The position numbers were made by a program, and so were the translations under genes. Positions 52,975 through 63,796 of a stretch of DNA of 64,000 nucleotides are shown here, piece after piece. Source of the stretch: Salinisphaera orenii subsp. halophila YIM 95161 (GTDB lineage: Bacteria > Pseudomonadota > Gammaproteobacteria > Nevskiales > Salinisphaeraceae); contig NZ_AYKF01000132.1 of NCBI RefSeq assembly GCF_003732545.1, positions 1-64,000 on the forward strand, in the 5' to 3' direction. The notes under the pieces were generated by a model, which was not told the DNA's origin, did not search any database, and worked only from the letters and a program-made list of their open reading frames with translations. Position 1 is the first letter of the stretch, and every line of letters starts with the position of its first letter.

Positions 52975-53142
52975 ACGAGCACGATCGGCTGTCCGGCCGC
53001 CGCCTACGACGCGTCCCCGAACGCCGGGCGCCTGCGTTCGACGCCGCGCGCATCGACTGGAGCGCGGTCGTGTTCACGCGGCTCGCCGACGCACCAGGAC
53101 CACCGGATCCGGGCAACGTCGATCGGGGCGGGACGAACGCCT

Positions 53143-53604
53143 TCAGCCGCCGCCCTGTTCCTCGAGCCCGTAGCCCTGACGGAGCTCTTCCGGATCGATC
53201 TCGCCGTTGTCGTCGGCATCCAGCTGATCGAAGTACGGCGTCATCGCCGCCTGATACTCCTCCAGCGATATGCCCCCGCTGTCGTCCCGGTCGAGGTTGT
53301 CGATCCAGCGCTCGCGCGCGGCCTCGCGGGCGCGCCGGACCGCGGGACTCGACGTGTCGCCCTCGATGGCCGCCTGGGCCGGCTCGAGCTCCTCGCGCGT
53401 GATCGTGCCGTCGCCGTCGGTGTCCATCCGGCGAAACGAGGCGACCTGGGCGTCCATCGCCTCCTGGCGGCTGATGACGCCATCGTCGTTGGCATCCAGC
53501 GCGTCGATGCCGCCGCGCGGCCCCTGCGCTGCAGCGGTACCGGCCAGGCCGGCAAGGAGCAGCGCGCCGATGACATATCCGGTCGGAGACGCATTCGTGT
53601 TCAT
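53143..53604 (-). CDS. Exported four-EF-hand calcium-binding protein
   Basis: A 153-residue protein with a signal peptide (YVIGALLLAGLAGTAAAQ) and four EF-hand loops: DANDDGVISRQE, DTDGDGTITREE, DRDDSGGISLEE and DADDNGEIDPEE. Each has Asp at positions 1, 3 and 5 and Glu at 12, the usual Ca2+ ligands. It is probably periplasmic. It follows, about 140 bases upstream on the same strand, the PhoD-like phosphatase gene, and PhoD enzymes need Ca2+, so a supportive role is conceivable. An upstream in-frame ATG at 53625 would add eight residues. Confidence 0.87.
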   Translation of the reverse strand: MNTNASPTGYVIGALLLAGLAGTAAAQGPRGGIDALDANDDGVISRQEAMDAQVASFRRMDTDGDGTITREELEPAQAAIEGDTSSPAVRRAREAARERWIDNLDRDDSGGISLEEYQAAMTPYFDQLDADDNGEIDPEELRQGYGLEEQGGG

Positions 53605-53741
53605 TGCTTGATCCCGTGTCTGCATGATCGCGGCCGACGCCGCACTCGGGTCTTGGGCAGCGTCGATGCGGCTGCGTTCGCTTGAAACGGCCGAAAAAGC
53701 GCGATCCGGCACCGGGCGCATCCCACCCCGCCGCCGCGTCT

Positions 53742-55691
53742 TCAGAATCGGCCGTGGCCGTTCTCGTCCTCCGAGTCGGGATAATCGAAGACCACGTCGG
53801 GGGCATCCGCGCGAAGCTCGGTGATCGCGACCGGCCGGCCGGCGGCGTCGAAGCGCACGTGCCCGATGCCCGAGCCGTTGACGAGCCGCTCGCCGCGCTC
53901 GGCCGGTGAAGGCCGTCTCGGCACGATGCGCATGCGGCGACGCTTGGTGAACCAGTTCAGCGGCGAATACGGCGCATACAGCCAGCGGTTGAGGCGATCG
54001 AACCAGTCCAGCAGCGTGCGCGGAAACTCGTTCTTGACGCCGGAACTCGTGATCTGCCAGATGCGCTGGCGCATCGCAGAGAATCGCAGCGTGACGTCGT
54101 AAACAAACGAATAGTGCACATCGCCGGACAGGATCGTGAACGTGCGCGGCGTGCCCCGGTGACGAAAGATGTTGAGCAGCGTATGCGCCGCGCCGCGGTG
54201 GGCCATCCAGTTCTCCGCATCCACCATCAGCGGCTTGCCGAAAAAGGTAAACACGCGCTGGATATTCTCGATCAGCTTCACGCCGAAGATCGGGGCGGGT
54301 GAGACCATGACCACCGCATCGCGGCCGAGCAACCGGCCCTGCATCTCGCTGAGGGCCTCCCAGTCCATCAGCCCGGAGGGTCGGGTGGGCTGGCGCTGGC
54401 GCCGCCACCGCCGCGTGCGCGTGTCGAGCACCACGACCGCGGGCTCGGTGTCGAGGGTGAAGTGCCACTGGTCAAAGGACAGCAGCCGATCGATCAATGC
54501 GTCCTGGCTGGCCCCGTCGCGCCGTGCGATGAAGTGATCGACCTGGTCGAGCACCCCGTCGTCGAAGGCCTCCGGGCGATTGCCCCAGCCCTGGCAGAGC
54601 AGATAGGCGATCAGCGCGTTGCCGATGATCCGGCATGAGAACGGGTGGCCATAGGCGCTGTCCATCCACTCGCCGGTGAGGTTCCAGTCGTCGGTGATGT
54701 CGTGATCGTCGAAGATCATCGCGGTCGGCAGATTCGCCATCAGTCGGCGCGCGGCCGGCAGTTCTGCCACGAAGCGCTCGATGACCGGCCGTTCCGCATC
54801 GTAGGTCGCATTCTCGTCGCCCTGGAGTTCCGGACGCGTGAAGGTCAGGCCTCGCCACGGCGCGTCCGACCAGCACAGCAGATACATGGCCAGGACTTCG
54901 GCCAACGTGATCAGGTGATTGCCGGCCGTAGCCGAAGTGAACACGGGCTTGCGCGTGCCGCCGAAGAACCGGTCCCGCAGGTCGCGGGTGGTCTTTTCCA
55001 TCGGCAGCAGTTCCTCGCGCTGGTAGTAGCAGTATTCGCAGGCGTACAGCGCTTCGCTGTCCGGCAGGGTCGCGCCGGCGAGCGTCTCCGACCACAGACC
55101 GAGCCGTGCGATCAGGGCATGGATCGCCCGGAGCATCGGCCCGGCCACGTCGTCGGCATAGATCTGATCCCCGGTCAGCAGGAGCACCGAAGGCCACTCC
55201 GCGGTATCATCGCGCTGCGCGCCGAGCCAGCGATCGGCGCGCGCCATGCCGTCGCCGGAATCGTGATGCGGTCGCCGGCAGGAGCCGTGCAGCAGGTTCG
55301 TCAGCCGGGGGCGGATGGCGAATCGCGGCCGCCGCTCGCCCGGATAGCACAGCCCCGGTTCGGCCGCGGCCAGCGAGGTCCGCGCGGCGCCGAGTTCGAG
55401 GTCGTAGCCGATGGGGACGTCGACCGGCAGCGGCGGGACCGCGTGTGCCGCCAGATCGACATCGATCAGCTGAATCCAGGCGTGCCTGCCGATGCGCACG
55501 CCCCGGGTGGCCGCGGCCAGCGGTATGCGCGCGGCGGGCTCCTGGGCGCGACCGTCATCGTCGGGATACAGCGCCAGCGTGAGCGGCATGTCGCGGCTCG
55601 TCACGAGCCACAACACGACGCGCTCCGGTTCGGCGCGGCGCACTATCGGGCCCGCGAGAACAGCGGGCAGGCCATCGGTAGGGGCAATCAT
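53742..55691 (-). CDS. PhoD-like alkaline phosphatase family metallophosphatase
   Basis: A 649-residue PhoD-type enzyme, probably cleaving phosphomonoesters or diesters. Metal ligands are seen in LLTGDQIYADDV near residue 185, AMIFDDHDITDDWN near 330 and LSGDVHYSF near 530. The N-terminal part resembles the beta-rich PhoD N-domain. No signal peptide or Tat motif is seen, unlike secreted Bacillus PhoD, so it may be cytoplasmic or use another route. The start at 55691 is set by the ATG of MIAPTDGLP. It diverges from mntH. Confidence 0.83.
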   Translation of the reverse strand: MIAPTDGLPAVLAGPIVRRAEPERVVLWLVTSRDMPLTLALYPDDDGRAQEPAARIPLAAATRGVRIGRHAWIQLIDVDLAAHAVPPLPVDVPIGYDLELGAARTSLAAAEPGLCYPGERRPRFAIRPRLTNLLHGSCRRPHHDSGDGMARADRWLGAQRDDTAEWPSVLLLTGDQIYADDVAGPMLRAIHALIARLGLWSETLAGATLPDSEALYACEYCYYQREELLPMEKTTRDLRDRFFGGTRKPVFTSATAGNHLITLAEVLAMYLLCWSDAPWRGLTFTRPELQGDENATYDAERPVIERFVAELPAARRLMANLPTAMIFDDHDITDDWNLTGEWMDSAYGHPFSCRIIGNALIAYLLCQGWGNRPEAFDDGVLDQVDHFIARRDGASQDALIDRLLSFDQWHFTLDTEPAVVVLDTRTRRWRRQRQPTRPSGLMDWEALSEMQGRLLGRDAVVMVSPAPIFGVKLIENIQRVFTFFGKPLMVDAENWMAHRGAAHTLLNIFRHRGTPRTFTILSGDVHYSFVYDVTLRFSAMRQRIWQITSSGVKNEFPRTLLDWFDRLNRWLYAPYSPLNWFTKRRRMRIVPRRPSPAERGERLVNGSGIGHVRFDAAGRPVAITELRADAPDVVFDYPDSEDENGHGRF

Positions 55692-55764
55692 CGCGCGATT
55701 GTACGTCGGCGGCCGGCCGCCGGCATGCCCCATGACGTCGATGCGGCTTGACCCGGGCTGTCAA

Positions 55765-55800
55765 CGCATCAAAAATAAGCCTTAGCTAATTTTTGATGCG
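55765..55800. promoter_or_regulatory. Long palindrome, probable MntR-type operator before mntH
   Basis: CGCATCAAAAAT and ATTTTTGATGCG flank AAGCCTTAGCTA, nearly a complete 36-base inverted repeat. Read on the other strand the core is TTAGCTAAGGCTTA, close to the gammaproteobacterial MntR site (ATAGCAAAGGCTAT). It lies in the divergent gap between the PhoD-like gene and the Mn transporter, about 105 bases before the latter, so it likely represses mntH when Mn2+ is plentiful. It could also be a terminator-like fold, but there is no gene ending here. Confidence 0.65.
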
Positions 55801-55905
55801 CGAGCCGAAGACTGTCGTTCGAGCCCGCCGCGTCCGGACCCAACACCACCCCTTGATGCAATACGAACGACCACGACATCGCCGTTGCCCGAGAGCGGTT
55901 CCGGC

Positions 55906-57216
55906 GTGACGCAGTCACGTGCCGCCGCCGATGCCGCCGTGGATCCGCTGCCCGGCGAGAACGCCACCGCGCGCGCCGCGGAAGCCGCTTTGGCCGGCCG
56001 ACAGCGCGGCCTGCGGCGATTCCTGCCCTTCCTCGGGCCGGCCTTCATCGCATCCGTGGCCTATATCGACCCCGGCAACTTCGCCACCAATATCCAGGCC
56101 GGTTCCAGCTACGGCTACATGCTGCTCTGGGTCGTCGCCGTGTCGAATCTCATGGCGGTGCTCATACAGTCCATGTCGGCCAAGCTCGGCATCGCCACCG
56201 GCCGCAATCTGCCGGAACTCTCGCGTGAACGCTTTCCAAGACCGGTGACGATCGGGCTGTGGATCCAGGCCGAGATCATCGCGATCGCGACCGATCTGGC
56301 CGAATTCATCGGCGGCGCGCTTGGCCTGTATCTGCTGTTCGGGATCCCGCTGTTTCCGGCGGCGGTGATCACCGGGGTGTTCTCATTCGGGCTGCTGGAA
56401 CTCCAGCGCCGCGGCTTTCGCCCGCTGGAGGCCGGTATCTCCGCCCTGCTCGGTGTCGTCGTCGCGGCGTTTGCCTACGAGGTCTGGATCGCGCGCCCGG
56501 ACGGCGGCGACCTGCTGACCGGATTGTTCGTGCCGCGGCTGGCGGGCACCGACAGCCTGTTGCTGGCCGCCGGCATTCTCGGCGCCACGGTCATGCCGCA
56601 CGTCATCTATCTGCATTCGGCGCTGACCCAGCGACGCGTCGTGGGCCGCGACGCTGCCCAGCGGCGCCTCATCTTCCACTTCGAGCTGATCGACATCCTC
56701 ATCGCCATGGGCCTGGCCGGGCTCATCAACGGCGCCATGCTGGTGATGGCCGCGGGCCTGTTCTTCGGCGCGGTCGAGCCGGTCTCCACGCTCGAGGGCG
56801 CCTTCGCGCATCTGGAGGCCGTGTCCGGCTCGCTGGCGGCCACGCTGTTCGGCATCGGCCTGCTGGCCAGCGGTTTCTCGAGCTCGTCGGTCGGCACGAT
56901 GAGCGGGCAGATCGTGATGCAGGGCTACATCAACCGCCGCATCCCGATATTCCTGCGACGGCTGATCACCATGGGCCCGGCCCTGCTGATTCTGGCGCTC
57001 GGCGTGGATGCGACCACGGCACTGGTCATGAGCCAGGTCGTGCTGTCCTTCGGCATCCCGTTCGCACTGATTCCGCTGCTGATCTTCTGCTCGGATCGGG
57101 AACTCATGGGCACGCTCGTCAATCGCCGCGCGACGTCAATCGCGGCCTGGACCGTAGCCGGCCTCATCATCGGTCTGAACGTGTTTCTGCTCTACCGCAC
57201 GCTGTTCGGTATCTGA
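55906..57216 (+). CDS. mntH: NRAMP-family divalent metal (Mn2+) transporter MntH
   Basis: H+-coupled Mn2+/Fe2+ importer of about 436 residues with eleven or so helices. The metal site is DPGN in SVAYIDPGNFATNIQAG near residue 53 and MPH in GATVMPHVIYLHSAL near 230, both conserved in NRAMP. GTMSGQIVMQGYINRRIP is also typical. No ATG is available: GTG 55906 is a reasonable start, TTG 55885 an alternative. A probable MntR-type palindrome lies upstream. It converges on an MFS gene with only 11 bases between. Confidence 0.92.
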   Translation: MTQSRAAADAAVDPLPGENATARAAEAALAGRQRGLRRFLPFLGPAFIASVAYIDPGNFATNIQAGSSYGYMLLWVVAVSNLMAVLIQSMSAKLGIATGRNLPELSRERFPRPVTIGLWIQAEIIAIATDLAEFIGGALGLYLLFGIPLFPAAVITGVFSFGLLELQRRGFRPLEAGISALLGVVVAAFAYEVWIARPDGGDLLTGLFVPRLAGTDSLLLAAGILGATVMPHVIYLHSALTQRRVVGRDAAQRRLIFHFELIDILIAMGLAGLINGAMLVMAAGLFFGAVEPVSTLEGAFAHLEAVSGSLAATLFGIGLLASGFSSSSVGTMSGQIVMQGYINRRIPIFLRRLITMGPALLILALGVDATTALVMSQVVLSFGIPFALIPLLIFCSDRELMGTLVNRRATSIAAWTVAGLIIGLNVFLLYRTLFGI

Positions 57217-57227
57217 AGCGCCCAGTC

Positions 57228-58439
57228 TCAGCCGCGTCTCTGCCACAGTGCGAGGCGGATGGTCGCCAGCATGCCCAGCGCCGTGAGCGTGCCGACCATG
57301 GCTGCCACGCCGGGCCAGCCGTAGCGCGACCAGACCACCCCGCCGAGCGCGCCGACGATGCTCGATCCCAGGTAATAGGCCAGCAGATACAGCCCGGCGG
57401 CCTGGCCCTTGCCGGCTCCCGCGAGCGGACCGACCCAGCCGCTGGCCACCGAGTGGCCCGCGAAAAAGCCCACGGTGACCAGAGCGATCCCCGCCACGAT
57501 GAACGGCAGCGACGCCGGCAGCATCAGCAGCAAGCCGAGGCTCATGACCGACAGCGCGGCCACCAGTACGGGCGCACGCCCGTAGCGATCGGCCAGGCGC
57601 CCGAACAGCGCCGAAGCCGCGATCCCCAGCAGATAGACCACGAAGATCGCGCCGATCGCGCTCTGGCTCAGCCCGAACGGCGGCGCCGCCAGCCGATAGC
57701 CGATGTAGTTGTAGACCGTGACGAACGCGCCCATGAGGATGAAGCCGCAGGCGAACAGCCACGGCAGTGCCGGGTGGCGCAGATGGCGGGCGATCGGCTC
57801 GAAGTGCTCCGACAGCGCGAGCCCGCGCCGGGCCCGGAAATGACGCGACGGCGGCAGCAGCAGGATGAACACCGCGGCACAGAACAGCCCCAGCCCGCCG
57901 ATCATCGCCATCGACGCGCGCCAGCCGCCGATATCGGCGACCACGCCGGCGAGCACGCGCCCGGACATCCCGCCGAAGGCGCTGCCGCCGATATACAGGC
58001 CCATGGCGAAGCCGAGATCGCCGGCCCGCATCTCCTCCGACAGATAGGCCATCGCCAGCGCCGGCACGCCGCCGAGCGCGATCCCTTCGAGGGCGCGCGC
58101 GGCCAGCAGGGCATGCCATCCGGGCGAGAACGCGGCCGCGATCGACAGGCCGGCCGAGATCAGCAGGGAGGCGGCCATCATCCGTTTGCGATCGATCGCC
58201 TCGGACATCAGCCCGGCCACGAACAGCGTCAGAGCGAGCACGCCCGTGGTCAGCGACAGCGACAGGCTGCTCTCGGCCGGGGAGACGCCGAAAGTCTGCG
58301 AAAACAGGGGCATCAGCGCCTGTACGCTGTACAGCGACGAGAATGTCGCGAAACCGGCGGCGAACAGCGCGACCAGCGCACGCCGCGCGCCCGGTGTGCC
58401 GCGGGCCAGACCGGTACCGTCGCGTGAAGCCTCATTCAT
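57228..58439 (-). CDS. MFS transporter (YnfM/arabinose-efflux type)
   Basis: Twelve-helix secondary carrier of 403 residues. It opens with [48 protein letters not shown], the start common to YnfM-type carriers, and has [21 protein letters not shown] as the motif after helix 4 and a second repeat from [26 protein letters not shown] onward. Its substrate is unknown; relatives export small metabolites or drugs. ATG 58439 chosen; the frame runs to 58511. It diverges from typA. Confidence 0.88.
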   Translation of the reverse strand: MNEASRDGTGLARGTPGARRALVALFAAGFATFSSLYSVQALMPLFSQTFGVSPAESSLSLSLTTGVLALTLFVAGLMSEAIDRKRMMAASLLISAGLSIAAAFSPGWHALLAARALEGIALGGVPALAMAYLSEEMRAGDLGFAMGLYIGGSAFGGMSGRVLAGVVADIGGWRASMAMIGGLGLFCAAVFILLLPPSRHFRARRGLALSEHFEPIARHLRHPALPWLFACGFILMGAFVTVYNYIGYRLAAPPFGLSQSAIGAIFVVYLLGIAASALFGRLADRYGRAPVLVAALSVMSLGLLLMLPASLPFIVAGIALVTVGFFAGHSVASGWVGPLAGAGKGQAAGLYLLAYYLGSSIVGALGGVVWSRYGWPGVAAMVGTLTALGMLATIRLALWQRRG

Positions 58440-58580
58440 CGCCGAATTATCGCATGCACCCGCTCGCGGGCGGCCCGTCGCGACCCGATTCTGAAAATCG
58501 ATGCCGCACACGGCTGGCCGGGGGCCGATCTATGCCCGATAATGCGCGCGTTTTCCTCCGACCCCCGCGGCCCACACTTT

Positions 58581-60416
<1,836 letters not shown>

Positions 60417-60419
60417 CTC

Positions 60420-60439
60420 GCCGCCTTGTGCGAGGCGGC
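60420..60439 (+). terminator. Possible terminator stem-loop after typA
   Basis: GCCGCCT and AGGCGGC form a 7-bp stem with a 6-base loop right after the typA stop. There is no U-run, so it may only protect the mRNA end; a further palindromic CGGCCG repeat follows to about 60480. Confidence 0.3.
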
Positions 60440-60502
60440 CGCCGGCTTCACGGGTCGGCGGTCGCCGGCCGTTTCCGTTCCGATCGATCGAGGGGTTTGC
60501 CC

Positions 60503-62083
60503 ATGTCCCGCAACAGCCGTTCCCGTCTGATCGTCCGTACTGCTCGGCTCGCCGACATTCCGGCGATCAACCGCGTCGTCCAGCGCACCTATCCGAATCT
60601 GGACGATTACACCTACGATGAACTGCGCGGCCAGATCAACAACTTCCCCGAAGGCCAGCTCGTCGCGGTCTACGAGGACACGGTGGTCGGCTACTGCGCC
60701 ACGCTGTGCCTGCCCGAGGAGCAGGTCATGCGCCCGCATACCTGGGCCAAGATCACCGGCAACGGCTACGGCTCGACCCACGACACCGACGGCGACTATC
60801 TCTACGGCTACGAGATCTGCGTCGATCCCGGCTATCGCGGCCTGCGCATCGGCCAGCGGCTGTATCGGGAGCGCGAGGCGCTCTGCGTCAAGCTCGGCCT
60901 CAAGGGCATCGTGTTCTCCGGCCGTCTGCCGGGCCTCAGGCGGCGCTTCAAGCAGTTTGGCAGCGCGGAGGCCTACGTCGAGGCGGTCAAGGACAAGCAG
61001 ATCCGCGACTCGGTGCTGTCCTTCCAGCTCGGCCAGGGCTACGAGCTGCTCGGCGTGATGCCCAACTACCTGCCGCCGGACGTGGCCTCCATGGGCTACG
61101 GCGCGCACCTGCTGTGGCGCAACCCCGAATACAAGTATCGCGAGGACGTCGCCGGCGACTCGCACGTGCACCTGCAGCGCCCGGCCACCGTGCGCATCGC
61201 GGTCGTGCAGTACATGCAGCGGGCGATCGACTCCTTCGACGAATTCGCCCAGATCGTGACCTACTTCGTTCAGGAGACCGCCGACGCCAAGGCCGACTTC
61301 GTGGTGTTTCCGGAGTTGTTCACGGTCCAGCTGCTCTCGATCAAGAACGAGGAGCTGCGCCACCGCGCCGCGATCCAGCGACTGGCGGATTTCGTGGACG
61401 AGTTCCGCGAGCTGATGGCCTCGCTGGCCGTCAAGTACAACATCAACATCATCGCCGGCTCGCACCCGACCTGGGTCGGCGACGATCTGCAGAACATCGG
61501 CTACATCTACCTGCGCGACGGCTCCGAGTACCAGCAGCCCAAGATCCACCCGACGCCCGGCGAACGCCACTACTGGAACATCGTGGGCGGCGACTCGCTC
61601 AACGCCATCGAGACCGACTGCGGCCCCATCGGCGTGCTCGTCTGCTACGACAGCGAGTTTCCCGAGCTGTCGCGGCATCTAGTCGACCAGGGCATCAACA
61701 TGCTATTCGTGCCGTTCTCCACCGAGGACCGCAACGGCTACCTGCGGGTACGCTATTCGGCCCACGCCCGCGCGGTGGAGAACCAGATCTACGTCGCCAC
61801 CGCCGGCAACACCGGCAACCTGCCGCGCGTCCACGCCATGGACCTGCACTACGCCCAGTCCGCGATCGTCACCCCCTGCGACTTCGCCTTCGCCCGCGAC
61901 GGCATCGCCGCCGACACCACCCCGAACGTGGAGATGGTCGCGATCGCCGACGTGCGCCTCGACGTGCTCGCCGACGCCCGCACCACGGGGTCGGTACAGA
62001 ACATGCTCGATCGCCGGCACGACCTCTACCATGTGCAGTGGAAGCCGCGCCGGCGGGCGGTCAAGGGCGCCAAGGCCCGCTGA
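60503..62083 (+). CDS. GNAT acetyltransferase-nitrilase fusion protein
   Basis: Bifunctional protein of 526 residues. Residues 1-190 are a GNAT domain with the acetyl-CoA loop YEICVDPGYRGLRIGQRLYR. Residues about 230-500 are a carbon-nitrogen hydrolase (nitrilase/amidase) with the triad Glu in FVVFPELF, Lys in PKIHPTPGERHYW and Cys in VLVCYDSEFPE. The combination is known in several proteobacteria but has no established substrate; amide hydrolysis followed by acylation is conceivable. A GAGGGG lies seven bases before ATG 60503. The next gene is a sirtuin deacylase 43 bases on. Confidence 0.9.
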   Translation: MSRNSRSRLIVRTARLADIPAINRVVQRTYPNLDDYTYDELRGQINNFPEGQLVAVYEDTVVGYCATLCLPEEQVMRPHTWAKITGNGYGSTHDTDGDYLYGYEICVDPGYRGLRIGQRLYREREALCVKLGLKGIVFSGRLPGLRRRFKQFGSAEAYVEAVKDKQIRDSVLSFQLGQGYELLGVMPNYLPPDVASMGYGAHLLWRNPEYKYREDVAGDSHVHLQRPATVRIAVVQYMQRAIDSFDEFAQIVTYFVQETADAKADFVVFPELFTVQLLSIKNEELRHRAAIQRLADFVDEFRELMASLAVKYNINIIAGSHPTWVGDDLQNIGYIYLRDGSEYQQPKIHPTPGERHYWNIVGGDSLNAIETDCGPIGVLVCYDSEFPELSRHLVDQGINMLFVPFSTEDRNGYLRVRYSAHARAVENQIYVATAGNTGNLPRVHAMDLHYAQSAIVTPCDFAFARDGIAADTTPNVEMVAIADVRLDVLADARTTGSVQNMLDRRHDLYHVQWKPRRRAVKGAKAR

Positions 62084-62126
62084 GGCGGCCGGCCCGCACC
62101 CCGCTTCCGGCACACGAGGCAGCCGT

Positions 62127-62897
62127 ATGAACGAACTCGACACCCATGCGCGTGACGCCGCCGTGCGGGCTCTGGCCGATGCGCGGCGCATACTCGCGCT
62201 CACCGGCGCCGGCATCTCGGCGGAGTCCGGCATCCCGACCTTCCGCGAGGCGCAGACGGGCCTGTGGGCGCGGTTCTCGCCTGAGGATCTGGCCACACCG
62301 GAGGCCTTCGCCTGCGATCCGGAACGGGTCTGGGGCTGGTATCGCTGGCGGCGGACGCTGATCGCCCGCGGCGGCGTCAACGCCGGCCACGAGGCACTCG
62401 CCGCGCTCGAACGCCACCGGGATGTGCGGATCGCGACCCAGAACGTCGACGGCCTGCACGCCGCGGCCGGCAGTTCCGACATCGCCGAACTGCACGGCAA
62501 CATCTGGCGCGAGCGCTGCAGCGCCTGTGCCGCGAACACCACCACCGCCGTGGCGCCGGCCGACGAGGACGCGCCACTGCCGGCCTGCTCGCGCTGCGGC
62601 GCGCCGACACGGCCGGATATCGTCTGGTTCGGCGAAATGCTCCCGGCCGACGCCCTGGCCCGGGCCGAACAGGGGCTCAACGAGGCCGACTGCGTGCTCG
62701 TCGTGGGCACCTCCAATCGCGTCTATCCGGCCGCCGCGCTGGTCGAGACGGCGATCGCCGGGCCGGCGACAGTGATCGAGGTCAACCCCGAGGCCACGCC
62801 GGTGTCGACCGCCGTCGATGTCGCCCTGCGCGCCTCCGCGAGCCACGCCCTGCCCGCGCTGGTCGCCGCGCTCGACGCCGCGCCCGCGCGCCGATAG
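62127..62897 (+). CDS. NAD-dependent sirtuin deacylase, class III (SIRT5-like)
   Basis: A 256-residue sirtuin that removes acyl groups from lysine using NAD+. Motifs: LTGAGISAESGIPTFR, TQNVDGLH with the catalytic His in ELHGN, and a zinc site formed by RCSACAAN and PACSRCGAP. The class III markers WYRWRR (Tyr-x-x-Arg) and RPDIVWFGEM suggest preference for succinyl- or malonyl-lysine. The GAGG before ATG 62127 fixes the start. It follows the GNAT-nitrilase gene by 43 bases and may be transcribed with it. Confidence 0.92.
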   Translation: MNELDTHARDAAVRALADARRILALTGAGISAESGIPTFREAQTGLWARFSPEDLATPEAFACDPERVWGWYRWRRTLIARGGVNAGHEALAALERHRDVRIATQNVDGLHAAAGSSDIAELHGNIWRERCSACAANTTTAVAPADEDAPLPACSRCGAPTRPDIVWFGEMLPADALARAEQGLNEADCVLVVGTSNRVYPAAALVETAIAGPATVIEVNPEATPVSTAVDVALRASASHALPALVAALDAAPARR

Positions 62898-62968
62898 TCT
62901 GAGCGTATTCGGAAAACACGTCGTTTCGCCATAGTGGATACGGGCGACGATCGCCAAAGGAGCCGGGA

Positions 62969-63733
62969 ATGACGCGTCGGGTCGTGTTCAATCAGAAAGG
63001 CGGCGTGGGCAAGACCACGCTGCTGTGCAATCTCGCGGCCATTGCGGCCGCCCGCGGCCGGCGCACGCTGGTGATCGATCTCGACGCCCAGTGCAACGCC
63101 AGCCAGTACCTGCTGTCCTCCGACGGCCGCCAGGCCGAGGCCGGCAGCGCGGACTTCTTCGAGGCCACGCTGACCCGCGGCCGTCGCAGCGGCGGTCTCG
63201 GCGACTACGTCACGCCCACCCCGTTCGACAATCTCTCGGTGATGGCCGCGCATCCCGATCTGGAGGCGCTGCGGGTCAAACTCGAGGCCAAGCACAAGAT
63301 CTACAAGCTGCGGCAATCGTTGGACCAGCTCCAGGAGTTCGACGCGATCTTCATCGATACCCCGCCGGCGCTGAATTTCTATTCCCAGTCGGCGCTGATC
63401 GCCGCCGATCGCTGCCTTGTGCCCTTCGACTGCGACGATTTCGCGCGTCAGGCGCTCTATTCGCTGTTCGACAACATCCACGAGATCCAGGACGACCACA
63501 ACCCCGACCTCGTCATCGACGGCATCGTCGTCAACCAGTTCCAGCCGCGGGCGCGGCTGCCGGCCCGCATGCTCGAGGAACTGCGCGCCGAGGGCCATCC
63601 GCTGATCGACACCCGCATCACCGCCTCGGTGAAGGTGCGCGAGTCGCACGATGCCTCGGTTCCGCTGATCCATTACGCGCCGAAGCACAAGGTCACCGAG
63701 CAGCTGATCGCCCTCTATGAGCGCCTCGACTAG
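62969..63733 (+). CDS. ParA-family ATPase (orphan)
   Basis: Deviant-Walker ATPase of 254 residues. Walker A is FNQKGGVGKTTLLCN near the N-terminus, Walker A' is IDLDAQCNASQYLL, Walker B is FIDTPPALNFYSQSAL. It most likely positions or segregates a cargo. No parB, MinD partner or plasmid genes lie nearby, so its partner is elsewhere or unknown. The tail SVKVRESHDASVPLIHYAPKHK resembles chromosomal ParA-like proteins with unknown cargo. The ATG follows AAAGGAGCC. Confidence 0.9.
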   Translation: MTRRVVFNQKGGVGKTTLLCNLAAIAAARGRRTLVIDLDAQCNASQYLLSSDGRQAEAGSADFFEATLTRGRRSGGLGDYVTPTPFDNLSVMAAHPDLEALRVKLEAKHKIYKLRQSLDQLQEFDAIFIDTPPALNFYSQSALIAADRCLVPFDCDDFARQALYSLFDNIHEIQDDHNPDLVIDGIVVNQFQPRARLPARMLEELRAEGHPLIDTRITASVKVRESHDASVPLIHYAPKHKVTEQLIALYERLD

Positions 63734-63796
63734 CCGGCGACGGATCCGTCCGCCGCCGGCAGGCATCGCCAGCCGCCCGGCGCGCGTAGTCTGATC

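Noticed and set aside
55765-55800. Reading the long palindrome as a transcription terminator
   Set aside because: No gene ends here: the gap is divergent between the PhoD-like gene and mntH, so an operator is more likely.
56259-58427. Plus-strand frame of 722 codons running through mntH and the MFS gene
   Set aside because: It is antisense to the MFS gene and out of frame with mntH; low-order Arg/Gln-rich product.
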